From Defluviitoga tunisiensis (GTDB lineage: Bacteria; Thermotogota; Thermotogae; Petrotogales; Petrotogaceae): a DNA stretch of 64,000 nucleotides. The position numbers and the translations under genes are program-made. The notes under the pieces were generated by a model. The model saw only the letters and a list, made by a program, of their open reading frames with translations, did not search any database and was not told where the DNA came from. Of the stretch, positions 15,884 through 28,159 are shown one piece after another; the stretch's first letter is position 1, and every line of letters starts with the position of its first letter. The stretch lies in assembly GCF_000953715.1 (NCBI RefSeq), contig NZ_LN824141.1, positions 680,676-744,675 on the forward strand. The letters run 5' to 3'.

Positions 15884-18514
15884 ATGAACTATTTGAATTC
15901 GGACGAAATAAGAGAAAAATTCTTGTCGTTTTTTGAATCTAAAGGTCATAAAAGATTGCCAAGTGCTTCATTAATACCAAATGATCCACAGTTACTATTT
16001 ACAGTTGCTGGGATGGTCCCATTTAAGCCAATATTTTGGGGTAAAGTTGAACCTACCTATACTAGAGTAACTACATGTCAAAAATGTATTAGAACTAATG
16101 ATATAGAAAATGTGGGACGTACACCTAGACATCATACTTTTTTTGAAATGTTAGGGAATTTTTCATTTGGCGATTATTTTAAAGAAGAAGCAATAGAATG
16201 GGCATGGGAATTCTTGACAAAAGAATTAAATATGAATTCTGAAAAATTATGGGTATCAGTTTATGAAACTGATGATGATGCTTTTAACATATGGAAAAAT
16301 AAAATAAACATACCAGAGAATAAAATATTAAGATTTGGGAAAGACGATAATTGGTGGGGTCCTGCAGGACCTACAGGACCTTGTGGTCCGTGTTCAGAAA
16401 TTTATTATGATACTGGACACGTTGAAAATTGTCCTGATCCTGACAATTGTACACCTGCATGTGATTGTGGAAGGTTTGTAGAAATTTGGAATATTGTATT
16501 TACCGAGTTCTATGCGGATGAAGAAGGAAATTTATCTCCTTTACCAAGAAAGAATATTGATACTGGTGCGGGATTTGAAAGAATTTGTGCTGTCGTTCAA
16601 GGAAAATATGATAATTTTAAATCAGATTTGTTTAAAGAAATTATTGAAGAGATTGAAAAGACGTTCAATGTGAAATTTGGACAAGACAAAGAAACTGATG
16701 TATCAATAAAAGTTATAGCTGATCACGCTAGAGCAATATCCTTTTTAATCTCAGAAGGCATTCTTCCCTCTAATGAAGGAAGGGGATACGTACTTAGAAG
16801 GTTGATTAGGAGGGCTGTGAGGCACGGAGCTTTATTAAATGCCGAAGGACCATTCATGAGAAATATTTTAGAAGCTGTCATAGAAAAAATGGGAAAAACA
16901 TATCCAGAGCTGATCGAAAAGCAAGAGTTAATTAAAAAAATCACTTATATAGAAGAAGAAAAATTTTTTGAAACCTTAGAAAAAGGTGTAGAAAGGTTAA
17001 ATAAAATAATTGAAACATTAGATAATACAAAGGTTCTTCCTGGTTCTATTGCATTTGAACTATATGATACCTATGGTTTTCCTTTAGATATTACTAAAGA
17101 GATTTTAGAAGAAAAAGGAATAATGGTTGATGAAGATGAATTTAATCAATTAATGGATACTCAAAGAGAAATGGCAAGATATGCTTCAGGGTCGGTTGAA
17201 TACGATAAAACCAAATCAATTTACAAAGAGGTTATCAAAAGAATAAATCAAACTGAGTTTATAGGTTATGAAATGCTCGAATCTGTTCAGGAAGTAAAAC
17301 TGATTGTTAGAGATAATAATTTAGTTACAGAAGCCAAAGAAGGTGAAGAAGTCGAATTATTCTTCTTAAAAACCCCTTTTTATGCTGAAAAGGGAGGACA
17401 GGTTGCAGATAAAGGAATAATTTTTTCAAACCTATTTGAAAGTGAAGTAGTAGATGTTCAGTTCGTCAGTGAAAAAGTCATCTCTCACTTCGTAAAAATA
17501 AAAAGAGGGAATATAAAAGTTGGGGATGAAGTAACACTTAAAGTTGATGAATCCCGAAGAAAAGCAATTGAAAAAAATCATACTGCCACACATCTTATTC
17601 ATGCTGCATTAAGAAAAGTAATTGGTAATCATGTTAAACAAGCAGGTTCGTATGTAGGACCTGAAAGGCTGAGATTTGATTTCACTCATTTTGAATCATT
17701 AAGAGAAGATGAAATCGTAGAAATCGAGTGTCTTGTCAACGAACAAATTCAAAAAGCTTTACCAGTAATTACTTATATAAAAAGTTTAGATGAGGCAAAA
17801 AATCTAGATGCACTTGCACTTTTTGAAGAAAAATATGGCGACACTGTTAGAATCATTGAAATAAATGAATTTTCGAGAGAATTTTGCGGTGGCACCCATG
17901 TATCTAATACCGGTGAAATAGGTATGTTAAAAATTATTTCCGAATTTTCAATTTCATCTGGTGTAAGAAGGATAGAAGCTATTACTGGCATAGAAAGTCT
18001 TAAATATGTGAATCATTTAGAGAAAATAGTAAATAGTATTGCAACTAAATTAGAGGTGTCAAGGGATAACATTGAGAGTAAAATAGATGAATTTATGAAA
18101 ATAATAAAAGAACAAGAGAAAGAAATCAAGAAATTACAATCTCAACTTGCATCAAAGGAAATCGAAAGATTCCTAGAAAATCCTATATTAGTGAAAGGTG
18201 AAAAAGTTATAGTTGCTATTTTAGAAAACGTTGACAAAGACGTACACGCAAATACAGCGGATGTTTTATCACAAAAGCTAGGTAAAGGTGTTGTTATCTT
18301 ATTTAATAAAAATAATGAAAGCAATGTCAGTATCATAGTTAAAGTTTCAAAAGAGCTGATTAACAAATTTAACGCAGGACATATTGCTAAAAAGATTGCT
18401 TCTTATCTTGGGGGTGGAGGTGGAGGAAGTCCTATCTTCGCTCAAGCAGGGGGTAAAGAAGTAAAAAAGCTTGAAGAGGTAGTTAAAAACATTTCAAATT
18501 TTCTGGAGGACTGA
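15884..18514 (+). CDS. alaS: Alanine--tRNA ligase
   Basis: An 876-residue full-length enzyme charging tRNA-Ala. The order is: N-terminal class II catalytic domain (FFESKGHKRLPSASLIP; motif 2 HHTFFEMLGNFSFGDYF), a Cys-rich insertion (CPDPDNCTPACDCG), tRNA-binding helices, the editing domain with HTATHLIHAALR (about 565) and CGGTHV (about 665), and a C-terminal Ala domain with the GGGGGGSP segment. AGGAGG precedes the ATG. The preceding 114 bases show no T-box motif. The patatin gene follows after four bases. Confidence 0.97.
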   Translation: MNYLNSDEIREKFLSFFESKGHKRLPSASLIPNDPQLLFTVAGMVPFKPIFWGKVEPTYTRVTTCQKCIRTNDIENVGRTPRHHTFFEMLGNFSFGDYFKEEAIEWAWEFLTKELNMNSEKLWVSVYETDDDAFNIWKNKINIPENKILRFGKDDNWWGPAGPTGPCGPCSEIYYDTGHVENCPDPDNCTPACDCGRFVEIWNIVFTEFYADEEGNLSPLPRKNIDTGAGFERICAVVQGKYDNFKSDLFKEIIEEIEKTFNVKFGQDKETDVSIKVIADHARAISFLISEGILPSNEGRGYVLRRLIRRAVRHGALLNAEGPFMRNILEAVIEKMGKTYPELIEKQELIKKITYIEEEKFFETLEKGVERLNKIIETLDNTKVLPGSIAFELYDTYGFPLDITKEILEEKGIMVDEDEFNQLMDTQREMARYASGSVEYDKTKSIYKEVIKRINQTEFIGYEMLESVQEVKLIVRDNNLVTEAKEGEEVELFFLKTPFYAEKGGQVADKGIIFSNLFESEVVDVQFVSEKVISHFVKIKRGNIKVGDEVTLKVDESRRKAIEKNHTATHLIHAALRKVIGNHVKQAGSYVGPERLRFDFTHFESLREDEIVEIECLVNEQIQKALPVITYIKSLDEAKNLDALALFEEKYGDTVRIIEINEFSREFCGGTHVSNTGEIGMLKIISEFSISSGVRRIEAITGIESLKYVNHLEKIVNSIATKLEVSRDNIESKIDEFMKIIKEQEKEIKKLQSQLASKEIERFLENPILVKGEKVIVAILENVDKDVHANTADVLSQKLGKGVVILFNKNNESNVSIIVKVSKELINKFNAGHIAKKIASYLGGGGGGSPIFAQAGGKEVKKLEEVVKNISNFLED

Positions 18515-18518
18515 TTTT

Positions 18519-19322
18519 TTGCGTGCACTAGCTTTATCAGGCGGCGGAGCAAAAGGCGCTGCACATGTGGGCGCTTTATTGGAATTAGACAGAATGGGAA
18601 TAAAGTTTGATATGGTGGTAGGAACTAGTATTGGCGCATTAGTAGGGGTAGGGTATGCAGCGTTAGGAAACGTAGATTTATTGTATGAATATGCATTAAA
18701 TTTGCAAAATACACCGCTGATTAAGAAAGCCCCGTCGTCAAAAGAGATTAAACCTTTTATTAAGTGCTTAGGATCTAGCATGTTGCCAGCTAGTTTACCA
18801 TCCTTTCTTTATTTTTGGGTTTTAAACAAAATTCTAAAAAACTTGAGATTTGAAGACTTACCTATACAATTTGCATGTACCGCTGTGAATATTGAAAACG
18901 GTGAATTAACAGTATTTACACAAGGAGATATTTTACCTGCCGTGAAAGCAAGTATGGCAATGCCTGGTGTATTCAAGCCTGTTAAGATAGACGGGAAAAA
19001 ATATACAGATGGTGGAACCTTGGAAATTCTTCCAATAAGAACAACTAAGAGATTAGGGGCTGACGAAATCGTTGGACTAAAATTGCTTTCAAAAAAGCGA
19101 GATTATAGTGAAGTAAAGAATTCAGCAGACGCATTTGATAGAATAGATGGAATAAGAGAGAATATATTACAAACTATTACAGAAAGCGATGCAAATATTA
19201 TTATTGAATTACCTACTGAAAAATATAAAACATTAGATTTTACGCAGACTCAAGAACTTATAGAAACAGGAAGAAAAGCAGTAATAGATAAAAAAGACGA
19301 AATATTGGAGAAGCTAAGATGA
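18519..19322 (+). CDS. Patatin-like phospholipase
   Basis: A 267-residue cytosolic-looking serine hydrolase with all patatin signatures: oxyanion loop LSGGGAKGAAHVG (about residues 6-18), nucleophile elbow GTSIG (about 37-41) and the Asp of the catalytic dyad in DGG (about 164-166). Enzymes of this family cleave acyl chains from glycerolipids. TTG start with GGAGG ten bases upstream, four bases after alaS. Its stop overlaps the start of a second patatin-fold gene, so the two are probably made together. Confidence 0.9.
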   Translation: MRALALSGGGAKGAAHVGALLELDRMGIKFDMVVGTSIGALVGVGYAALGNVDLLYEYALNLQNTPLIKKAPSSKEIKPFIKCLGSSMLPASLPSFLYFWVLNKILKNLRFEDLPIQFACTAVNIENGELTVFTQGDILPAVKASMAMPGVFKPVKIDGKKYTDGGTLEILPIRTTKRLGADEIVGLKLLSKKRDYSEVKNSADAFDRIDGIRENILQTITESDANIIIELPTEKYKTLDFTQTQELIETGRKAVIDKKDEILEKLR

Positions 19323-19984
19323 TATTAGTTAGTGGTGGTTTTGGATGGAATGGAGTCAAAGCCGCAATGAATCTTAGAGAACTAGATTTATCAAAGTATG
19401 ATAAAGTTATTACAAATGGACTAACTGGATTTTGTCTGAGTTGTTATAAACTAGGAAAAATTATGCTTTTAAAGGAATCACTTAATATAATAGAGCCATT
19501 CTTAAATAAAATAGATAAAGATTATTTTTTTATTGGAAATATTAGAAATTGTCTCTACCTTTCAAAGGGTTTAGGCAATTTTGATTACGAGATCAAAGAT
19601 ACAGTAAAGATCAATTTTAATCTAGAAATAGAGCTTATAGATTTAAAGACTGAGGAGATCAAATTAAAAACGATAGAAAATTTAAAAGATGCTTTATTTT
19701 ATTCTACGCTTATTCCAGGCATAAGGCCTCCAAAAGATTGGCTATATAACACTGCATCTTTATCAAGAACACCGTGTTACTCTCTATTGAAATTGAAGAA
19801 TGAAGACATACATATTTATGATCTAGGTTATAATTATTATAAGCATTCAACAATTCAAAGAACATACAAGACGATACAAGTCATGAGAAGTAAATATTTT
19901 TATGAAATATGTTTAGACATACTTAAAAAAAATAATAACGTAAAAATATTTAAATTTGAGGAAAAAAATGAAAAAACTCTTTAA
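19319..19984 (+). CDS. Patatin-fold protein without catalytic residues
   Basis: A 221-residue protein that aligns with its upstream neighbour along most of its length. SGGFGWNGVKAAMNLRELD matches the oxyanion-loop region and TLIPGIRPPKDW matches AMPGVFKPVKIDG. The nucleophile elbow reads NGLTG instead of GTSIG, and the DGG motif is lost. The frame is open and the gene overlaps the upstream stop by the ATGA arrangement, so it looks maintained, not a pseudogene. A role as a non-catalytic partner or regulator of the lipase is an inference. Its 3' end overlaps the pilC-like gene. Confidence 0.6.
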   Translation: MILVSGGFGWNGVKAAMNLRELDLSKYDKVITNGLTGFCLSCYKLGKIMLLKESLNIIEPFLNKIDKDYFFIGNIRNCLYLSKGLGNFDYEIKDTVKINFNLEIELIDLKTEEIKLKTIENLKDALFYSTLIPGIRPPKDWLYNTASLSRTPCYSLLKLKNEDIHIYDLGYNYYKHSTIQRTYKTIQVMRSKYFYEICLDILKKNNNVKIFKFEEKNEKTL

Positions 19985-21104
19985 AGTAGAGCTCATAGAC
20001 AAGTTTTTGGATAAACAATATGTCTGTTATTTGCTGCTAAATAAAGAAGAAGAGGTATACGAACTTTTCAGTAATCTTGAATTAAAAGTTATCAACATTC
20101 GTGTTGATAACTTTTATTTTTCCACAAAAAAAATTAATGTTGATAAAATGAAAATAATAGTTGAAAACTTATATTTGCTTGTAAATTCGGGTTTAACGTT
20201 ATTTGAAGGATTGAGCTTCTTAGTTTTCAACGATCAGGTTGATAAGTTCATAAGAGGTGTGTTGTTCAAAAGTTATTTTATGGTGAGAAAAGGATTGGAT
20301 TATGAAACCTCCTTTGATTTTTATGAATTGGACGAGTATTTTAAGTACGTAATGAATATATCTAAAACAACATATTCTTTAAGGAAAAATTTGGCAAACC
20401 TAAAAGATTATTATGATAATATGATACTTTCTAGAGAAAGTGTAGAAAAATCAACAATTTATCCTTTTTTAGTTTTTTCTTCGATTGTGGTGATATTAAT
20501 TCTTTTAAAGTTTTTTATCATTCCAGAATTTTCATCATTATTAGGTTATGAAATTAATTTAAAGTTGTCAACATATTTATTGACATTTTTGTTGATAACT
20601 TTTTCATTTACGTTGATAATTTTAATCATTGGGAAAAAAAACGACGTAATATGGACAAAAATTCCAATATTAAAAACATTTTATAAAAATTATATACTTT
20701 ACACATTTACTAGAGAAATTAATCTCTTGATAAAAAGTGGTCTAACCCTCTATGATTCGCTTGAAGTAGTTTTATCCAACACTCAATCTCAGTATATATT
20801 ATCCAAGTTTTTATCCGCATCAATTTATTTAGAAAGTGGCCAAGATATAAATGAAGTATTTTCAAAAGTTAATGATGTTAAAGAGTTCTCTTTAACTATG
20901 AGTATTTCCAAGTGGAAAGGCGACTACAAGGAAGTATTTGATTTTTTAGAAAGGTATTATTACTCTTCTTTTAAAAGGGCATCAGAAAAATTATTGAAGA
21001 TGTTAGAGCCGATGTTAATAGTTTTTTTATCATTAATTGTTGTTAGTTTAGCATATGAAATATACTCCAACGTATATATAGGAGGGATGGGTTTTGAAAT
21101 ATAG
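19968..21104 (+). CDS. PilC/GspF-like inner-membrane platform protein
   Basis: A 378-residue member of the type II secretion F family, the inner-membrane platform of type IV pili and type II secretion. Two repeated cytosolic helical domains (about residues 60-160 and 235-330) are each followed by membrane segments: a pair around 165-220, and one near the C-terminus around 345-368. The second repeat has FTREINLLIKSGLTLYDSLE. The first repeat is divergent. ATG at 19968 has GAGG close upstream. It overlaps the preceding gene and, at the end, the pseudopilin gene. Confidence 0.82.
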   Translation: MKKLFKVELIDKFLDKQYVCYLLLNKEEEVYELFSNLELKVINIRVDNFYFSTKKINVDKMKIIVENLYLLVNSGLTLFEGLSFLVFNDQVDKFIRGVLFKSYFMVRKGLDYETSFDFYELDEYFKYVMNISKTTYSLRKNLANLKDYYDNMILSRESVEKSTIYPFLVFSSIVVILILLKFFIIPEFSSLLGYEINLKLSTYLLTFLLITFSFTLIILIIGKKNDVIWTKIPILKTFYKNYILYTFTREINLLIKSGLTLYDSLEVVLSNTQSQYILSKFLSASIYLESGQDINEVFSKVNDVKEFSLTMSISKWKGDYKEVFDFLERYYYSSFKRASEKLLKMLEPMLIVFLSLIVVSLAYEIYSNVYIGGMGFEI

Positions 21105-21513
21105 AGAAAATAATACTTCAAATGCAGGATTTTTGATTATGGAGGTTATAGTGTATCTGCTGATTGAGATAATTTTTTTTGGAATAGTTGGATATTTTGT
21201 AATATTTCCTATACAAGAGATGTTTAGCATCCTTACAGAAAGATTTATAGCTTCAGAAGTAGTGTATAAAACAAGAAGTGCATCAGTACACTATGGTGCA
21301 AATAATCTCAACGGAATCTTTTCTAGTCATATAATTCAAGGAAAGGTTAAGTTTATTACAAATGATATAAGATATAGAATTGAATCAAATTCAAATGAAA
21401 ACCTGTTTTGGAGTTCTGGAAAAATAGTTGGTAGAGGCGGAAGAATAGTAAATAGTGAAGGTAAGACTATATTTAATGTTGTGCCCGTAACAGGGGCACT
21501 TACAATACCATAA
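21094..21513 (+). CDS. Pseudopilin-like protein with divergent prepilin signal
   Basis: A 139-residue protein with a TTG start and GGAGGG upstream. It opens with a polar leader ending NAG, then FLIMEVIVYLLIEIIFFGIVG. This resembles a prepilin signal (Gly before Phe, Glu at +5) but is less regular than the usual FTLIE form. The rest is a short beta-rich region. It overlaps the pilC-like gene by 11 bases and probably encodes a minor pilin. Confidence 0.65.
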   Translation: MKYRENNTSNAGFLIMEVIVYLLIEIIFFGIVGYFVIFPIQEMFSILTERFIASEVVYKTRSASVHYGANNLNGIFSSHIIQGKVKFITNDIRYRIESNSNENLFWSSGKIVGRGGRIVNSEGKTIFNVVPVTGALTIP

Positions 21514-21533
21514 GTATTTTTAGAGAAAATACG

Positions 21534-21983
21534 ATGATAAAGTTTAATTATAAAAGAAAAAAAGTAGTTATAGACCATATAGATTCTTTCATAAAACCAT
21601 TTCAAAACGAATTTCAATTTAGAAAGACATACTTTAATGAAATATCTAATAAGTTAATCTATTACAAAAAAATATTTGTATCTGACATAATTTACTATTA
21701 TGTATTGTCAATGAAAGATTATAAAAAGTACAAATATTCATGTTTTATAGATACTTTTTTTCCTGTACAAGCACTGATTTTAAGAAAAGTTTTGAGTTTA
21801 GATCAAGGAAAATATATTATTAAAACTAGTTTTTATAATTATGAGTTTATTCGAAATCACGAATATGGGTTTTCAGGGATTATTGTAAAAGAAAAACCTA
21901 ACATTATTATAAATGATGAAGAATTAAAATCTTTGGCAATAGATTCTTTGGAGGATTCAAAAAATGTTCTTTATAGAATCTAG
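21534..21983 (+). CDS. Unassigned protein in the PilM position of the pilus cluster
   Basis: A 149-residue soluble, aromatic- and lysine-rich protein (MIKFNYKRKKVVIDHIDSFI). I do not recognise a family. PilM, an actin-fold protein, usually precedes PilN, and this gene directly precedes and overlaps a PilN-like gene by 20 bases. It is less than half the usual PilM length and shows no phosphate-binding loops, so it may be a strongly reduced PilM or an unrelated protein. ATG start; the ribosome binding site is weak. Confidence 0.45.
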   Translation: MIKFNYKRKKVVIDHIDSFIKPFQNEFQFRKTYFNEISNKLIYYKKIFVSDIIYYYVLSMKDYKKYKYSCFIDTFFPVQALILRKVLSLDQGKYIIKTSFYNYEFIRNHEYGFSGIIVKEKPNIIINDEELKSLAIDSLEDSKNVLYRI

Positions 21984-22359
21984 TTTAAGAAAGTGGTTGA
22001 AATATGTATTTGTTCTAATGATATTATGTATATCAATATTATTAATTTTTGAAATATACGGAAAATATATCGTCATCAATGATTTTCAGGTTCAGCAAAA
22101 AAAATATGAAGCCCAGTATAATCAATACATCAAGCGTGTAAATCAACAGAGAGAAGAGTTTAAAGAATTTTTTGAATTTCTAATTGAAAATGACCTCTAC
22201 CTTATAGAATTTGATTATTCTTATTCCGGTGGTATAAAAGCAAAAGTTTCTTCTTTTCTTGAACCTTCTACAAAAATTGTTTCGAAATATGAAATTATAG
22301 AAATAAGTAAATTAAAGATAAATGATAAATACTATGTGGTTCTAGAAATAAGCCAGTAA
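21964..22359 (+). CDS. PilN-like bitopic membrane protein
   Basis: A 131-residue protein with a short cytosolic N-terminus, one membrane helix (about residues 14-33), a coiled-coil-like stretch rich in Gln and Glu (about 40-65) and a small C-terminal domain. This is the architecture of PilN/GspL-C alignment-complex proteins. Sequence similarity is too weak to prove it; position between PilC-like and secretin genes supports it. It starts within the preceding gene. A 167-base non-coding stretch follows before the next gene. Confidence 0.55.
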   Translation: MFFIESSLRKWLKYVFVLMILCISILLIFEIYGKYIVINDFQVQQKKYEAQYNQYIKRVNQQREEFKEFFEFLIENDLYLIEFDYSYSGGIKAKVSSFLEPSTKIVSKYEIIEISKLKINDKYYVVLEISQ

Positions 22360-22360
22360 A

Positions 22361-22514
22361 TAGATACTTTAGGAATGAAGATTTTCTAAAAATGGAATTT
22401 TTAACTTATAATGGGATTAGGGTGTGGCCCTCCCCATTCCTCGGTGCAAGTACCGAAAAGTTTAAAAATGAATTATTTTGTAATTTCTAAAGCGAGGATA
22501 AATCAGTAAACTGA
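22361..22514 (+). repeat. Dispersed non-coding element, copy A
   Basis: This gap inside the pilus operon holds a sequence that reappears upstream of the ROK regulator (46803-46916) and in part at 41856-41930. Shared parts with copy B are a TTAGGGTG/TTAGTGTA segment, the core TTCCTCGGT(G/A)CAAGT followed by an A/G-rich stretch and TTTAAA, and an end segment GGATAAATCAGTAAACTGA/GGATTATAAGTAGACTGA. In copy A, CGGT and ACCG can form a small hairpin. It ends at the ribosome binding site of the next gene. Confidence 0.5.
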
Positions 22515-22526
22515 AGGAGGACAACA

Positions 22527-25245
<2,719 letters not shown>

Positions 25246-25278
25246 ATTTAAGTGAAATAAGTTTTTGGAGGCTAACAA

Positions 25279-26094
25279 ATGGTTAGAGAACCAATAGTTT
25301 CAGGAACATTTTATCCTTCAAATCCGAAACGATTAAAAAGTATGCTAGAAAGTTTTTTTGGAAAAGAATACGTTCCTAATCTAAGTAAATTAATGCCCCC
25401 TACTGCGGTGATAGTTCCCCACGCAGGTTATATTTATTCAGGGGAAACAGCTGCTAAAGCTTATAAAAAAGTATTTCAAGAAGGTAAGGCAAATAGGGCT
25501 TTCTTAATAGGTCCTAACCATACTGGATTAGGTTCATCTGTATCTGTCTATGAGAAGGGAAGTTGGAAAACGCCATTAGGTTCGGTAGATGTGGATAGTG
25601 AGGCAACGAAACATATAATATCAAGAATAAAACAACCTAATGATGAGTCTGCTCATTTAAGGGAACATTCATTAGAAGTACAATTACCTTTCCTTCAATA
25701 TATTTTAAATAATGATTTTCAAATAATTCCAATATGTTTGATGGATCAAAGTCTTAGTACTGCTAGAAAACTGGGCGGTATCTTAAAAGAAATAATACAA
25801 GATGGAGATTTAATAGTAGCATCTACTGATATGAACCATTATGAAAATCATGAAAAAACAATAGAAAAAGATGGAAAAATAATAGAAGCTATTAAAAAAC
25901 TAGATTTAGACACGATGTATAATGCCATAAGGCAGTATAATATATCAATGTGTGGATATGGAGCTGTTGCAACTGCGATAAGCATCGGTTTCAAAAAAGT
26001 TGAGATAATTGAACATACTACTAGTGGAGAAAAAAGTGGAGATTACCACGCAGTCGTAGGTTATCTATCTGGTGTTTTGAGTGAACTTACATAA
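25279..26094 (+). CDS. amrB: MEMO1-family protein (AmmeMemoRadiSam system protein B)
   Basis: A 271-residue protein of the MEMO family, distantly related to class III extradiol dioxygenases. Visible features are REPIVSGTFYP at the N-terminus, the metal-site-like PHAGYIYSG (about residues 49-57), GPNHTG, EHSLEVQLPFLQ and STDMNHYE. In many bacteria it is encoded with an AMMECR1 protein and a radical SAM enzyme; neither is adjacent here. GGAGG precedes the ATG. Function is not established. Confidence 0.9.
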   Translation: MVREPIVSGTFYPSNPKRLKSMLESFFGKEYVPNLSKLMPPTAVIVPHAGYIYSGETAAKAYKKVFQEGKANRAFLIGPNHTGLGSSVSVYEKGSWKTPLGSVDVDSEATKHIISRIKQPNDESAHLREHSLEVQLPFLQYILNNDFQIIPICLMDQSLSTARKLGGILKEIIQDGDLIVASTDMNHYENHEKTIEKDGKIIEAIKKLDLDTMYNAIRQYNISMCGYGAVATAISIGFKKVEIIEHTTSGEKSGDYHAVVGYLSGVLSELT

Positions 26095-26120
26095 AGCCAA
26101 AAACTACGGAGGTGAATTTT

Positions 26121-26456
26121 ATGTTGATAGAAACAGAATATGGAACTATTGATATCAAAAATGATGTTATAAGAGATTTAGTTTATAAAGCAGTTATTGA
26201 ATCTTATGGTGCAGTAGAAATGTATGGAAAATCTGGTTTTTTCGATAAGATACTAGGAAAAAGCGAAGATAAAGGCATAAATGTTTCTGAAGATGAAGAG
26301 CACTTAATTATTGATTTATATTTGATTCTTGAATATGGTTTACCTATAAAAAAAGTCGCCGAAAACATTCAGGAAAACGTTCATCACAGAGTCAAGTCTA
26401 TGTTAAATTTCGAGAATTTAAAGGTGAACGTGAACGTCTCGGGCTTAAAATGCTAA
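26121..26456 (+). CDS. Asp23/Gls24 family protein (YloU-like)
   Basis: A 111-residue protein of the Asp23/Gls24 family with the typical pattern of an N-terminal ET.YG.I.I segment, AVIESYGAVEMYG and a C-terminal VNVNVSGLKC strand. It lies 13 bases before a DAK2-fusion gene, the same pairing as yloU-yloV in Bacillus. I chose ATG at 26121; the in-frame GTG at 26112 is part of the GGAGGTG ribosome binding site. Confidence 0.88.
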   Translation: MLIETEYGTIDIKNDVIRDLVYKAVIESYGAVEMYGKSGFFDKILGKSEDKGINVSEDEEHLIIDLYLILEYGLPIKKVAENIQENVHHRVKSMLNFENLKVNVNVSGLKC

Positions 26457-26469
26457 AAGGTGTATAGAA

Positions 26470-28143
26470 ATGAAAAAATATTTATATGCTAAAGATATAT
26501 ACCTTGCTATAAAAAAAGGTACAGAAGAATTAGCAAGGCATAAAGATGAAATTAATGTGTTGAACGTTTTTCCAGTGCCTGATGGAGACACAGGAAATAA
26601 TATGTTAGCAGGCATGCTTGAAGCTTGCAAATGGATGGATGCCGTTGAAAACAAGAACGATATGAAGGAAATGATGGAAGCACTTAGAAAAGGATTACTT
26701 TTAGGTGCTAGAGGTAATTCTGGTGTTATAATTTCTCAGATCTTTAGAGGAATTACCGAAGTATTAGAAAAAAAGAAGAGAATTACAACACAGGATTTTA
26801 TAAAAGCTCTAAACAATGCTAAAGACCGAGCTTATAAAGCAGTTATGAAACCGGTTGAAGGAACAATGTTAACGTTAATTAGAAGGCTTTCAGAGAAATT
26901 GCAAGAGACGATGACCGGTGAAGAAGATTTTCTAAAATTGTTTGATGCAATTGTAGATTATTCTTTTGAGATTGTAAAAGAAACTCCTAAATACTTAAAA
27001 AAATTAAGAGATGCCAATGTGGTAGATGCGGGTGCTAAGGGTCTGGCTTATATTTTTAAAGGCATGAGGGACGCAATACACGGAGATGTAGAGGTTGATT
27101 TGGAAGTATTAGGAGAGGCAACTCCTGAACAAATAGCTCAAATAGCCTATGAAGAATTGACGTTCCAATATTGTACTGAAGGAATAGTACAATTCAATAA
27201 AATTCCAATAAAAAAAAGTGATTTAGAAAGCATCAGAGCATTTCTTGAAAGTATAGGTGATTCAATAGTATTAGTCAATCAAGATGAGGTTTTGAAGTTT
27301 CATATACATACTAACCATCCAGGTACCGTCTTTGAAAAGGTTCTTGAATATGGTGAATTAATGAAAGTTAAAGTAGATAACATGAAAAGCCAGCGCAAGC
27401 ATGTTTTAGAAGAGCAAAAAGAGTTAAGGGGAGCTTCGGAAAAAATAGAACATGCATTGGTTGGTGAATATATGAATTCTAACAATAAAAATTGGGGAGT
27501 AGTAGCTGTATCACCAGGAAAAGGTATAACTCAGATCTTTAAAAGTTTGGGTGTGAACGAAGTAGTTACGGGAGGTCAAACCGTAAATCCAAGCGTTAAA
27601 GATTTAGCTGAAGCTGTAAATAAACTCCCCCATAAAAAAGTTCTAATACTACCAAATAATCCTAATATTATTATGACTGCAGAGAAAGTATCTGAACTTA
27701 CAGATAAGAAAGTTGTAGTAATTCCTACCAAGCACGTTCAAGAAGGTATAAGTGCAATGTTAGGATTTGATGATAATCTTGAAGAAGAAGAGTTAAAAGA
27801 ATCTATGATGAGTTACGTTCAATCTATAGTTCCAATAAACGTTACTTATGCCATACGTGATTCTCAAATAGATGGAGAAAAGATTAAAAAAGGTGAATAT
27901 TTGATATTTGTTGGTAGAGATTTAAAAGCTCACAGCAGATATGTATATAAAGAAACTGAGAAAATACTTGAAGAACTGATAAAGAAAGGATATCAAATTG
28001 TAACCATCATATATGGTGAAGGTGCCAAGAAGGAAAAAATAGACGAAATAGTTAAGAATTTAACAAAAAAATACCCTAACATTGAAATGGAAATTCATGA
28101 AGGTGGTCAAAAACATTATCCGCTTTTAATATCTGTAGAATAA
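26470..28143 (+). CDS. fakA: DAK2-fusion protein, fatty acid kinase subunit A-like (YloV)
   Basis: A 557-residue protein: an N-terminal DhaL/DAK2 nucleotide-binding domain (about 1-200) with the Mg-binding signature [11 protein letters not shown] and [18 protein letters not shown], a middle domain (about 220-320), and a C-terminal DegV-like domain. FakA phosphorylates fatty acids presented by FakB/DegV proteins for entry into phospholipid synthesis. No fakB is adjacent. It pairs with the YloU-like gene upstream. Confidence 0.88.
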   Translation: MKKYLYAKDIYLAIKKGTEELARHKDEINVLNVFPVPDGDTGNNMLAGMLEACKWMDAVENKNDMKEMMEALRKGLLLGARGNSGVIISQIFRGITEVLEKKKRITTQDFIKALNNAKDRAYKAVMKPVEGTMLTLIRRLSEKLQETMTGEEDFLKLFDAIVDYSFEIVKETPKYLKKLRDANVVDAGAKGLAYIFKGMRDAIHGDVEVDLEVLGEATPEQIAQIAYEELTFQYCTEGIVQFNKIPIKKSDLESIRAFLESIGDSIVLVNQDEVLKFHIHTNHPGTVFEKVLEYGELMKVKVDNMKSQRKHVLEEQKELRGASEKIEHALVGEYMNSNNKNWGVVAVSPGKGITQIFKSLGVNEVVTGGQTVNPSVKDLAEAVNKLPHKKVLILPNNPNIIMTAEKVSELTDKKVVVIPTKHVQEGISAMLGFDDNLEEEELKESMMSYVQSIVPINVTYAIRDSQIDGEKIKKGEYLIFVGRDLKAHSRYVYKETEKILEELIKKGYQIVTIIYGEGAKKEKIDEIVKNLTKKYPNIEMEIHEGGQKHYPLLISVE

Positions 28144-28159
28144 TGGAGGCGTAACAAAA

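Noticed and set aside
19319-19984. Second patatin-fold gene as a pseudogene
   Set aside because: The frame is open over its full length and coupled to the upstream gene by an ATGA overlap, so it looks maintained despite missing catalytic residues.
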